A stretch of 64,000 nucleotides of DNA from Aquimarina macrocephali JAMB N27. GTDB lineage: Bacteria; Bacteroidota; Bacteroidia; Flavobacteriales; Flavobacteriaceae. The notes beneath the pieces were generated by a model. The model worked only from the letters and a program-made list of their open reading frames with translations, was not told where the DNA came from and searched no databases. Position 1 is the first letter of the stretch. The number at the start of each line of letters is the position of its first letter. This document shows, piece after piece, positions 9,475 to 17,054 of the stretch. The stretch covers positions 27,253 to 91,252 of the forward strand of contig NZ_JACA01000011.1 in assembly GCF_000520995.1 (NCBI RefSeq). Reading direction: 5' to 3'. A program made the position numbers and the translations under genes.

Positions 9475-9651
9475 TTATCTTCCTGTAAATGTTTTTTTCT
9501 TTCCTGATCCTGTTAAGCAAATCCCAAACGTTTGTTGACAATCTGGAGTACAAGAATCGACTACTCCTACGTTCCCTTGATGGGCACCTCCATTAATTTG
9601 CTGTAATTGAAGATTAGAAATCGTGCTTTTTTTAAGGTTTAATTTTTTCAT
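9475..9651 (-). CDS. Small lanthipeptide-like precursor (58 residues)
   Basis: Short reading frame not reaching 60 codons. It encodes a leader of 22 residues (MKKLNLKKSTISNLQLQQIN then GG) with the LxLKKxTISxL pattern of Bacteroidota class I lanthipeptides, and a 36-residue core with three Cys (DSCTPDCQQTFGICLTGSG) and a basic C-terminus KKKTFTGR. The stop is 12 nt before the HlyD start, so it is likely the primary cargo of this exporter operon. The start is the only ATG in frame. Confidence 0.8.
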   Translation of the reverse strand: MKKLNLKKSTISNLQLQQINGGAHQGNVGVVDSCTPDCQQTFGICLTGSGKKKTFTGR

Positions 9652-9712
9652 TGTATTAATTTTTACGATTTATTTTTAATGATATGATTGGTTTACACAA
9701 AAATTGTTATTG

Positions 9713-9744
9713 TAAACTCTCCTGAGATAAAACTCAAGAGAGTT
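9713..9744 (-). terminator. Probable terminator after the bacteriocin pair
   Basis: Inverted repeat TAAACTCTC-c-TGAG with CTCA-a-GAGAGTTTA: 13 pairs and one mismatch. On the reverse strand it follows the 9830 gene by about 90 bp. The downstream run is only moderately T-rich. Confidence 0.55.
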
Positions 9745-9829
9745 TATCATAAGAAATTAATAATCGGATCATTTAACCTTTTTCAATTTCCTTTTTCACT
9801 ATAAATACAGATAACAATTATTAATCTGA

Positions 9830-10033
9830 TTATTTAGATGTTGCTGCTGCTGCAGAAAACCCTGTACATGCTGCTACACCAATACTCCAAGCAGCTACTG
9901 CTCCTAAACCTCCGGTACCGGCAATTAATGCCGCTCCAGCTAAAACTGCTACTGCACAACTTGCTCCTGCTGCTTCAGTTGCTTTTACTCCTCCGTTTGT
10001 ATTTGCTATTTCTATATTTGTTAAATCTCTCAT
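9830..10033 (-). CDS. Class IIb-like bacteriocin, GG leader (second of pair)
   Basis: 67 residues. A 15-residue leader ends NTNGG. The core of 52 residues is very rich in Ala/Gly with small-residue helix-packing patterns (VLAGAALIAGTGGLGAVAAW) and two Cys (positions about 26 and 56), as in the lactobin/cerein 7B class of two-peptide pore-forming bacteriocins. It is 26 nt downstream of a second such peptide, as expected for a two-component bacteriocin. An immunity gene is not evident. Confidence 0.75.
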   Translation of the reverse strand: MRDLTNIEIANTNGGVKATEAAGASCAVAVLAGAALIAGTGGLGAVAAWSIGVAACTGFSAAAATSK

Positions 10034-10059
10034 TTTTTTATTTTTTGTATAAATTAGTA

Positions 10060-10251
10060 TTAATCATTAATTAACTTTCCAACAGTCCAACCAGCACAAA
10101 AGGCTTTAGCCACGTTAAGTCCTGGTACTGCCCATCCAAGAACACCTGTAACTGCAACTGTAGCACAAGCCCCATCTATAACTTCTTTTGTAGCTTGCGC
10201 CCCATCTCCACCTTTTACTTCTAATACTTCTTCAAATTTTAAATTTCTCAT
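10060..10251 (-). CDS. Class IIb-like bacteriocin, GG leader (first of pair)
   Basis: 63 residues with leader MRNLKFEEVLEVKGG and a 48-residue amphipathic core with two Cys (GACATV, AFCAGWTVG). Its N-terminus resembles that of the neighbour (MRDLTN versus MRNLKF), which suggests a common origin. The promoter block CAAAGCGCTTTG lies 34 nt upstream, and two motif copies lie further upstream, so this is the first gene of the unit. Activity as a two-peptide bacteriocin is inferred. Confidence 0.75.
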   Translation of the reverse strand: MRNLKFEEVLEVKGGDGAQATKEVIDGACATVAVTGVLGWAVPGLNVAKAFCAGWTVGKLIND

Positions 10252-10285
10252 TTTGTAAATTTTAATTATTAAACTTCCTTTTTAT

Positions 10286-10297
10286 CAAAGCGCTTTG
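10286..10297 (-). promoter_or_regulatory. Conserved promoter block CAAAGCGCTTTG (copy 1)
   Basis: Perfect 12-bp palindrome inside a longer block shared with 11336-11347 (TATCAAAGCGCTTTGACA, then AACAAACATAG). On the coding strand it ends in CTTTG, like a weak -7 box. It lies 34 nt from the start of the first bacteriocin gene. Confidence 0.65.
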
Positions 10298-10352
10298 ACA
10301 TCAACAAACATAGAAGAACAAAGAGGTTCATTGCAATATCTTGTATTGGGGA

Positions 10353-10386
10353 TTCCAGAATTTCGATCGTTTTTCCAGAATTTCGA
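10353..10386 (-). promoter_or_regulatory. Two direct repeats of TCGAAATTCTGGAA, 20-bp period
   Basis: Two identical 14-bp copies, at 10353-10366 and 10373-10386 on the reverse strand, two helical turns apart. They end exactly 55 bp upstream of the CAAAGCGCTTTG block. The arrangement fits an upstream activator site. Confidence 0.7.
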
Positions 10387-10604
10387 TTTTGTTTTTAGAA
10401 AAAATGTGATGATTATTTTTAAAAATTAATAATCATTAAAAAAATGAATATCCAATCTCAAAAAAGGTAGTTTTGCTCTATCATATCTCATACATCATAA
10501 CAACGTAAAACCTAAATATTCGCAATAGCAGAGTCAACTATCAGCAAAACATTTATTCTTTTATTAAGAATAAATATAATTCCTATCTGTTATAAAACAA
10601 AAAA
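10387..10604. other. Non-coding spacer between the bacteriocin pair and the LuxR-type gene
   Basis: Very A/T-rich stretch. No reading frame with a recognisable start and leader, and no RNA structure beyond the terminator at its end, could be supported. Confidence 0.5.
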
Positions 10605-10628
10605 CCGTCTGAAGTTCATTTCAAACGG
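10605..10628 (-). terminator. Terminator of the LuxR-type gene
   Basis: Reverse-strand hairpin CCGTTTGAA/TTCAGACGG (9 bp with one G-T pair) followed by TTTTTTG. It lies about 90 bp after the stop codon. Confidence 0.75.
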
Positions 10629-10719
10629 TATATATTTTTTAACAACTCATTTGTTAGTGAGTATAAGAAGTGAGTAATCAATATATTTTTCTTCTTTTTA
10701 AAACATTTAAGTAACTATA

Positions 10720-10926
10720 TTAAAGTTCGCACAATTTATTTATTACCGCATACTTTGTTAATCCAGCTAAATTTCTAACGTTCAGTTTTGAAATTAGGTT
10801 TTTTCTATAGTCTTCTATAGTATGCTTACTCAAAAACAGTTTATCAGAAATTTCTTTTGTTGTAAACTCTTGAGCTATTAAAACAATAACATCAATCTCT
10901 CTTTTTGTTAACTGAACTTCTTTCAT
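10720..10926 (-). CDS. HTH-only LuxR/GerE-type regulator
   Basis: 68 residues that make up just a GerE DNA-binding domain: LTKREIDVIVLIAQEFTTKE, then ISDKLFLSKHTIEDYRKNLI and a final helix. The helix-turn-helix carries the usual LSxxTIxxYRxxLxxKL pattern. There is no receiver or sensor domain, and no fragment of one upstream. It lies between the bacteriocin pair and the 11107 precursor, with hairpins on both sides, so it is its own unit. A role in the locus is likely from position but unproven. Confidence 0.82.
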   Translation of the reverse strand: MKEVQLTKREIDVIVLIAQEFTTKEISDKLFLSKHTIEDYRKNLISKLNVRNLAGLTKYAVINKLCEL

Positions 10927-10984
10927 TTTTTTTAATATTTTATAGTTGGCAACTACTTTCCATATATAAATTATGTAGACAAAA

Positions 10985-11014
10985 AATCGTCTGAAAATAT
11001 ATTTTCAGACGATT
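10985..11014 (-). terminator. Terminator of the 11107 precursor
   Basis: Perfect 30-bp palindrome (15-bp arms, AATCGTCTGAAAATA), followed on the reverse strand by TTTTTTG. It shares CGTCTGAA with the terminator at 10605-10628. Confidence 0.8.
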
Positions 11015-11106
11015 CATCTCAACTTTCGAAAAACCATATATTCACAAATCAGCTAAAAATGTGTTCTCTAAGTAAATCGAAAAATAGTGTTATCTACTTT
11101 TGAACA

Positions 11107-11307
11107 TTACACACACACCATACAACTCATTGGTGTCTGAGAGTATTGACATGCTAATCCTTGTGTGCCATTACCACAACCATCAGGGTTTGCTGTTGGG
11201 AGAGTTGGACTTGTAAAAACAGGAGAAGGAAATCTCACCCCTCCTTTAATACTATCTAATTGTGCAACATTCATTTTCTTAAGACTCAGTTTCTTTTTAC
11301 TTTTCAT
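11107..11307 (-). CDS. Lanthipeptide-like precursor, Cys/Ser/Thr-rich core
   Basis: 66 residues from ATG at 11307. An upstream in-frame ATG at 11331 lies only 5 nt from the promoter block, so the later start is preferred. Leader MKSKKKLSLKKMNVAQLDSI-KGG (23 residues) has the Bacteroidota class I pattern. The 43-residue core is Pro/Ser/Thr-rich and ends with four Cys (DGCGNGTQGLACQYSQ, SCMVCV), which suits thioether ring formation. The LanC gene is next upstream on the same strand, but about 220 bp and a separate promoter intervene. Confidence 0.8.
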   Translation of the reverse strand: MKSKKKLSLKKMNVAQLDSIKGGVRFPSPVFTSPTLPTANPDGCGNGTQGLACQYSQTPMSCMVCV

Positions 11308-11335
11308 GATATCTAATTTTAAATTATACAAATAT

Positions 11336-11347
11336 CAAAGCGCTTTG
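11336..11347 (-). promoter_or_regulatory. Conserved promoter block CAAAGCGCTTTG (copy 2)
   Basis: Identical palindrome and flanks to 10286-10297, 28 nt upstream of the chosen start of the precursor. Confidence 0.65.
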
Positions 11348-11402
11348 ACAGAAACAAACATAGCTCACACCATAAGCTTAATGCAAATAGTAGTATTGAG
11401 TA

Positions 11403-11436
11403 TTCTGGAAAAACGAGCGATTTTCCAGAATTTCGA
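11403..11436 (-). promoter_or_regulatory. Upstream activator-like repeats of the 11107 precursor
   Basis: One perfect TCGAAATTCTGGAA (11423-11436, reverse strand) and a diverged copy 20 bp closer (11403-11416). They end exactly 55 bp from the CAAAGCGCTTTG block, the same geometry as at the bacteriocin pair. Confidence 0.65.
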
Positions 11437-11531
11437 CTTTATTTTCAGATTAAATCGCAGAAAATCTTACCACGAAGTAGTTAGATCAACCATTTAAAGC
11501 TATGGTTTTTGAAGTTATATAGAAAAAAGAA

Positions 11532-12749
11532 TTAGCTAATTAGAAGGCATTCATCCCATTTGGTTTCAAAAGGAGCCAAATAGGATATAATAGACAATCC
11601 AATACCTGCGATACCTTCAAGTAAACTTACTTCAGATTTCCATTTCTCTTCTTCTACCCCTCTCCATACCATATATCCGGCATACCCTTGTTCATGTATT
11701 GCCATATCCAGTGCCTTCTGAGCCCAAAAATCAGAAGCTTCTTTAAATACAATATCGTCTGTTTTTCTATATAAGTAATTATAAATAAGAAGTATTCCAT
11801 ATGCTCCATGACACAATCCGGCATCCTGAACCCCTGCTTCTTCAATATCTCTTCGTTGGGTAGAATATTTTAAAATTGCTATTGCTTCATCACTAATTTG
11901 GGTATTTCCTAATATTTTACCAGCTCGAAATACTGATATTCCTATCCCTAAATCCCCATAACACCATGCTAATCTCGAATTGTTATCAACTATATTCTCT
12001 TTAACAATCCAGTTTGGAAATGTAGCAGTCAATGTTTTGTCTTTATTTTTACAATGCAATATGTAGTTCACTGCTTGTTCTAACATCTCTCTAACATCAT
12101 CATAAAATTCTTTATGTTCGGCTATTCGGGATAGAAAATTAACCATACTCGATATTCCATGAGATAAACTTAAATTACACCCCGAAATCCCTTCTTCTCG
12201 CCTTAGAACGGATTCCCACCATATTCCATAGTCATTCTTTTTTGATGATTTTTTTAGTGCAGTAATCAATTCATCCAGATAGTTCTTATACTTCTTTTTT
12301 GATTCTTTTGAAGTCAAGTTTTGATATCGTTTTAAAAAGTAATATCCATACCCCATTGCACCATGCAGAAAATCATAATTCTCTGTTTCTATATCAGTTC
12401 TCATCGCTTCTAATAAATAAGAATCTAAATCTGATGAAAGAAAATCATCATCTAACTCTACAAATTCTTCTTCCTTAAGAATTTCCAACACCCAACATGC
12501 TCCTGCAATTCCGGTACAAAAGGTAGGAAAAGTGAATCCATTATTAATGAGTTCTACTGCTCTCGTAATGGTTTCTGCTCCTTTATCTGCATGAATATCC
12601 TCATCCAAAAACTTTGAATAATAAAATTGAAATAATGCAACTCCAGAAACTCCCGATAAAACCCCTACTTCCTGATTGTTTTCTGCCTTAGCATCTATAA
12701 CCTCACTTATTTCCTTTAATTTATTCCTTAGTTGAATTTCAATAGTCAT
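11532..12749 (-). CDS. LanC-like lanthionine synthetase (cyclase)
   Basis: Zinc enzyme that joins Cys thiols to dehydrated Ser/Thr in lanthipeptides. From the chosen start (MTIEIQLRNKLKE, 12749) it has 405 residues, a usual LanC length; the frame extends upstream to 12824 but the extra 25 residues look non-native. All LanC landmarks are present: LSHGISSM, WCYGDLGIG and LCHGAYG, giving the zinc ligands Cys, Cys-His, and the active-site His. LanB, which makes the dehydro residues, is absent from the window. Partners are probably the three lanthipeptide-like precursors; this is inference. Confidence 0.92.
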   Translation of the reverse strand: MTIEIQLRNKLKEISEVIDAKAENNQEVGVLSGVSGVALFQFYYSKFLDEDIHADKGAETITRAVELINNGFTFPTFCTGIAGACWVLEILKEEEFVELDDDFLSSDLDSYLLEAMRTDIETENYDFLHGAMGYGYYFLKRYQNLTSKESKKKYKNYLDELITALKKSSKKNDYGIWWESVLRREEGISGCNLSLSHGISSMVNFLSRIAEHKEFYDDVREMLEQAVNYILHCKNKDKTLTATFPNWIVKENIVDNNSRLAWCYGDLGIGISVFRAGKILGNTQISDEAIAILKYSTQRRDIEEAGVQDAGLCHGAYGILLIYNYLYRKTDDIVFKEASDFWAQKALDMAIHEQGYAGYMVWRGVEEEKWKSEVSLLEGIAGIGLSIISYLAPFETKWDECLLIS

Positions 12750-12824
12750 GTAGTGTCCGGTATTTGGTATTTCGAATTTGTAAAGTGGTAAAGATAAAAA
12801 GTAAAATAGTAGTGCTTCAAACAA

Positions 12825-12856
12825 TGTCAGTCTAAATTCTAGAATTTAGACTGACA
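12825..12856. terminator. Perfect 32-bp palindrome, probable terminator
   Basis: 16-bp arms (TGTCAGTCTAAATTCT) without a loop spacer, between the stop of the metalloprotease and the LanC start. On the reverse strand it is followed by TTGTTTG, a weak T-run. It could also be an operator for lanC. Confidence 0.55.
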
Positions 12857-12890
12857 TCTATTTAAATTATATTAAATGATAGATACATAT

Positions 12891-15302
12891 TTAAAAACCA
12901 CAACTAAAACTACCTATAGGAGATCCATCTGGTATTTTTGGGGATGGTAATGCTTTAAAATCTTCTGGTTTTTCTATAAAATTATTAATTTGATTCAGGT
13001 AATATTCATTATACGTCTTATCAGTAACATCACCTGTCTTGTTTTTAAGAAGAGGGATTAACCCTTTAATTTTGGCATAAGCAATAGCATTAACCTGTGA
13101 ATATGCTTGTGTATTTTTACTTAAGTTCATTAAGTGTTTTAAAACATTAGTTTTTACAGTATGCTGTATTTCTTTATGATACTTATTTTTTGCTTTGGTT
13201 TCAAAAGAGAACTTCAACAATTGATCAAGAGTTTCTACTAATCCTAATTGATTTTGATCTAAACTTTTTTGCTGTACCAATCGAGAGGTTCTTTCAGGAT
13301 GCAGTAACAAGGAAAGGCTCATGTCACTCGCTGTAGAAGCTACGCTAATAGCATCAAAACCAACTCCTGTTTTTCCTTTAAAAGATTCTCTGGTTCTACC
13401 ATATCCAAAAGCTCTTGGTGGAAACAATTTTAATTTATCTTCTGGAATAGCTAAAATTTCGGGAGCTAATGTTTGTAAAACCTGCCCAAGTGCTTCTTTT
13501 TGTTTTTTCGAACCAACTGTTTCTACAATCGTTTGTTGATCACCTTTAACTGCATAATTATAATTTAGCCCCCCAATAAGCTTCACAGTAGCTTCAGTTT
13601 GATATCTGTGGAAAAAATAGAGAGGTACAAAAACATCTTCTAAAACCGAATACGGTTCATTACTTCTTATATTGTCTGAAGAAAAATTACGTATCGCAAC
13701 TTCTCTAATTTTCAACATATTTCCTAACTCCTCGGTAACACTTTTTCCATTATCCCATAAATGAGCCAATTCATGTGCTCCTCCTTGTGATCTGGCATCA
13801 CTATCCGAAATAAAACGAAGACCAGATTGATAAGCTGTGTTCAAAATTTTATTAAGTGCTTCTTTTTCATTGGTGTTTTTGTCAAACTCTGAGTAACTGT
13901 AAGCTACCGTTACCTTATCCCATTCTCCTATATTAGTATCATAAGCATCCGACAAGTCTATTTTGCCATCCTTAAGCCTTACTGTTGGATGAGGATAATC
14001 CATCACCGAGGCTCTTCCGTTTGTACTTGCAGTAAAATTATGTGCAAAACCAATAGTATGCCCTACTTCATGTGCAGATAATTGACGAATACGAGCTAGT
14101 GCCATTTCTAACATGGGTTGATAATTATCATCCCGCGTTGCAAAAGGTTGATTTAGTAATGCCTGAGCTATCAAAAAGTCCTGACGTATTCTTAAACTCC
14201 CTAAACTTACATGTCCTTTAAGAATTTCTCCCGTTCTGGGATCTACCACACTTGCACCATAACTCCAACCTCTGGTAGAACGATGTACCCACTGTATTAC
14301 ATTGTATCTTAAATCCATAGGGTCTGCATCTGCAGGTAGCATCTTAACCTGATATGCATTTTTAAAACCAATAGCTTCATATGCCTGATTCCACCATCTT
14401 GCTCCATCTAATAATGCAGATCGTACTGGTTCTGGTGTGCCAGGGTCTAAATAATAAATGATAGGTTCTTTTGCTTCACTTATAGCCTGATTTGGATTTT
14501 TTTTCTCTAATCGATGTCTAATAATATATCGCTTCTTTATAGGATCTTGTACCGGTGTAGCATAATCCATATATGAGATCGATATAGCTCCACTTCTGGG
14601 ATCAAACTCTCTCTTCTTATATCCATTATCTGGCAACTCCACAAATGAATGATGTTGAACAACCGTTAAGAATTTTGAGTCTGGCGCTATAGATCTAATA
14701 TTTCGCCCCATAGATGAACCCTTATAAGTAATCAAAGCCTCAAATTCTACATTTTTAGGAAAAGCTTTAGTTCTTTCCAGGCTCAAACTACTTCTTGTTT
14801 TATCAACACTGTATGTTCCTTCTTTTTGAAATTTTAATCGATTAATTATGTTGTGAGTATCTTGTAAAAGAAAAGGAGTTAAGTCAATAATATATGTATT
14901 AGATTTCTCCTCTTTAATAGGAAATCCAAACAGTACAGATTTTGCAAAAGCCTGTTCAACACTTCTCTTCTCTAGTACATTGTCTGTAATAGCTCGATAT
15001 CGCTGATTAGGCTGTACAAGTAATAATTTATTACCAGCCTTCTGAAACTTAACTACTACTCCGTCACCAATCTGTCCTCTATCTAATCCTATATCGTTTG
15101 ACCCTAGTCCTGTAGCTAAAGAATGTACATACAAAAATTCTGAGTCAAGTTTGTCTACTTCTAGGTAGATTTCGTCTTTTGATTCATTATAATAGAACTT
15201 AAAATAGCCATCAAAAGATGTAAGATTTTTCTGTTTTTCCAAAAATTGGGCAGAAATGATATTCCCCGCTAGAAAGAATAAACAAATGAAGCGTAGTTTC
15301 AT
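12891..15302 (-). CDS. Secreted zinc-dependent metalloprotease (DUF5117/DUF4953 type)
   Basis: 803-residue exported protein with a signal peptide ending NIISAQ. It carries the large Bacteroidota metalloprotease layout with N-terminal DUF5118/5117-like regions and a zinc site HEVGHTIGFAHNF (HExxHxxGxxH), preceded by QLSA. A Met-turn-like SVMDYPHP follows. It is upstream of lanC on the same strand, but a palindrome separates them, so it may not belong to the peptide locus. Substrate unknown. Confidence 0.88.
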   Translation of the reverse strand: MKLRFICLFFLAGNIISAQFLEKQKNLTSFDGYFKFYYNESKDEIYLEVDKLDSEFLYVHSLATGLGSNDIGLDRGQIGDGVVVKFQKAGNKLLLVQPNQRYRAITDNVLEKRSVEQAFAKSVLFGFPIKEEKSNTYIIDLTPFLLQDTHNIINRLKFQKEGTYSVDKTRSSLSLERTKAFPKNVEFEALITYKGSSMGRNIRSIAPDSKFLTVVQHHSFVELPDNGYKKREFDPRSGAISISYMDYATPVQDPIKKRYIIRHRLEKKNPNQAISEAKEPIIYYLDPGTPEPVRSALLDGARWWNQAYEAIGFKNAYQVKMLPADADPMDLRYNVIQWVHRSTRGWSYGASVVDPRTGEILKGHVSLGSLRIRQDFLIAQALLNQPFATRDDNYQPMLEMALARIRQLSAHEVGHTIGFAHNFTASTNGRASVMDYPHPTVRLKDGKIDLSDAYDTNIGEWDKVTVAYSYSEFDKNTNEKEALNKILNTAYQSGLRFISDSDARSQGGAHELAHLWDNGKSVTEELGNMLKIREVAIRNFSSDNIRSNEPYSVLEDVFVPLYFFHRYQTEATVKLIGGLNYNYAVKGDQQTIVETVGSKKQKEALGQVLQTLAPEILAIPEDKLKLFPPRAFGYGRTRESFKGKTGVGFDAISVASTASDMSLSLLLHPERTSRLVQQKSLDQNQLGLVETLDQLLKFSFETKAKNKYHKEIQHTVKTNVLKHLMNLSKNTQAYSQVNAIAYAKIKGLIPLLKNKTGDVTDKTYNEYYLNQINNFIEKPEDFKALPSPKIPDGSPIGSFSCGF

Positions 15303-15379
15303 AGACTATGATTTATGTGATAAAATTTCTAAATCTATAAAATAACACAAAAATTACTTCTTACTGAACTGTTAAATCT

Positions 15380-15387
15380 TATTTTTG
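15380..15387 (+). promoter_or_regulatory. -7 box TATTTTTG of prfB
   Basis: Consensus TAnnTTTG, 17 nt before the prfB start codon. Confidence 0.5.
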
Positions 15388-15404
15388 TCAAAAATAAATA
15401 GATT

Positions 15405-16503
15405 ATGATCAATACTGAGACTTTACAAGATCTTAGGGAGCGCCTGGTTGCGTTAAGGAGGTATCTTTGACATTGATGCCAAACTTATAGAAATAGCGAA
15501 TCAAGAAGAAAAAACATTTGCTCCTGATTTTTGGAATAATGCCCAGGAGGCCGAAAAACTAATGCGTACTCTAAATGCTGAAAAAAAATGGGTTTCTGAT
15601 TATAAAAAAGGAGTTACATTAGTTGATGACCTCGAAGTTCTTTATGAATTTTATAAAGAAGGTGACGCTACCGAATCAGAAGTTTCTGAGCGTTATGATG
15701 AGACCAAATCATCAATTGAAGATTTGGAATTTAAAAATATGCTTAGTGATGAAGGGGATAGCATGAGTGCTGTTTTACAAATCACAGCAGGTGCCGGAGG
15801 TACCGAAAGTTGTGATTGGGCAAGTATGCTAATGCGTATGTATATGATGTGGGCAGAAAAGCAAGGTTTTAAAATTAGAGAACTTAATTATCAAGGTGGC
15901 GATGTAGCGGGTATAAAAACAGTTACTCTAGAAATAGAAGGAGATTATGCTTTTGGGTGGTTGAAAGGAGAAAATGGTGTACATCGATTAGTACGTATCT
16001 CTCCATTTGACAGTAATGCAAAACGCCATACTTCGTTTGCTTCTATTTATGTGTATCCTCTTGCTGATGATAGTATAGAAATAGACATCAATCCTGCTGA
16101 TTATGAGATTATCACATCTCGTTCTAGTGGAGCAGGTGGACAAAATGTAAATAAAGTAGAAACCAAAGTACAGCTTACCCACTTCCCTACCGGAATCCAG
16201 ATTTCATGCTCAGATACAAGATCTCAGCAAGAAAATAGATTAAAAGCACTGCAAATGCTTAAATCACAATTGTTTGAAATTGAACTCAAAAAGCAACAAG
16301 CACAGCGGGACGAAATTGAAGCTTCTAAAATGAAAATAGAATGGGGTTCTCAAATTCGTAATTATGTCATGCATCCTTATAAACTCGTTAAGGATGTAAG
16401 AACTGCAGAAGAGACAGGTAATGTAGATGCTGTAATGGATGGAAATATCAATCAATTTCTAAAGGCTTACCTTATGACAATGGGACAAAAAAATGATGAT
16501 TAA
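15405..16503 (+). CDS. prfB: Peptide chain release factor 2, programmed +1 frameshift
   Basis: Release factor that ends translation at UGA and UAA. The gene starts at ATG 15405, reads 21 codons, then meets an in-frame TGA at 15468-15470 in the context AGGAGGTATCTTTGAC. This is the classical autoregulatory slip site: an SD-like AGGAGG, then CTT-TGA-C. After a +1 shift translation resumes at GAC 15469 and gives 365 residues. The specificity motif SPF ([13 protein letters not shown]) identifies RF2, and the catalytic GGQ is in [14 protein letters not shown]. Scanners that ignore the slip start the gene at 15562. Confidence 0.96.
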
Positions 16504-16520
16504 AAAAACACAAAATTAAA

Positions 16521-16862
16521 ATGATCACAATTTATCATAATTCTAGATGTAGTAAATCAAGAGGGTGTCTTGCAATACTTGAAGAACAAAAAAAAGACAT
16601 TAATGTGGTTAATTACCAGGAAAACCCACCTTCAGAAGAAGAATTGAAAGAAATACTTAAACTTTTAGGTATCCCTCCTATAGATTTAGTTAGAAAAAAT
16701 GAAGCTATCTGGAAAGAAAATTTTAAAGGTAAAGATTTTACCGATTCCGAATTGATCACTATACTTTCTAATAACCCAAAATTAATTGAACGCCCGATTG
16801 TGGTTAATGGAAATAAAGCAATAATCGGAAGACCACCAGAAAAAGTTATTGATATTATATAA
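16521..16862 (+). CDS. ArsC-family arsenate reductase-like protein
   Basis: Thioredoxin-fold protein of 113 residues that resembles glutaredoxin-dependent arsenate reductase: N-terminal IYHNSRCSKSRGCLAIL with the redox Cys (residue 10), and a C-terminal IERPIVVNGNKAIIGRPPEKV with the conserved Arg positions. It starts 17 nt after prfB and may be co-transcribed with it. No other ars genes are nearby, so a general stress or Spx-like role cannot be excluded. Confidence 0.85.
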   Translation: MITIYHNSRCSKSRGCLAILEEQKKDINVVNYQENPPSEEELKEILKLLGIPPIDLVRKNEAIWKENFKGKDFTDSELITILSNNPKLIERPIVVNGNKAIIGRPPEKVIDII

Positions 16863-17023
16863 GTAATCCCTCTCTTATAAAATATTTTTTCGCATAAGAT
16901 TAAACCTTTTACATTTCTTCATGTCTAAATGCATGTAATGCATAATAGGTGATACTACGTATCACACATTTTGAGTACATCACATTTAACACATCATTAA
17001 CCGCCTTCTTGTATCTGCTTCGA

Positions 17024-17031
17024 TACTTTTG
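17024..17031 (+). promoter_or_regulatory. -7 box TACTTTTG of the TonB-dependent receptor
   Basis: Consensus TAnnTTTG 23 nt before the start at 17055. The nearest upstream TTG is only 12 bp away, short of the usual -33 spacing. Confidence 0.4.
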
Positions 17032-17054
17032 GCCAGAATTATTCAATTTTAAAA

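Noticed and set aside
9838..10074. 78-residue plus-strand frame rich in Leu
   Set aside because: It is the antisense of the bacteriocin pair genes; the Leu-rich composition comes from the Ala/Gly codons of the other strand.
10286..10297. CAAAGCGCTTTG as a sigma-54 promoter
   Set aside because: Neither GG nor GC with the -24/-12 spacing is present, so the sigma-54 reading was dropped, although upstream activator-like repeats are present.
15562..16503. prfB starting at the ATG at 15562
   Set aside because: The upstream 15405-15561 sequence encodes the N-terminus of RF2 across a canonical frameshift site; the shorter start would lack the first domain helices.
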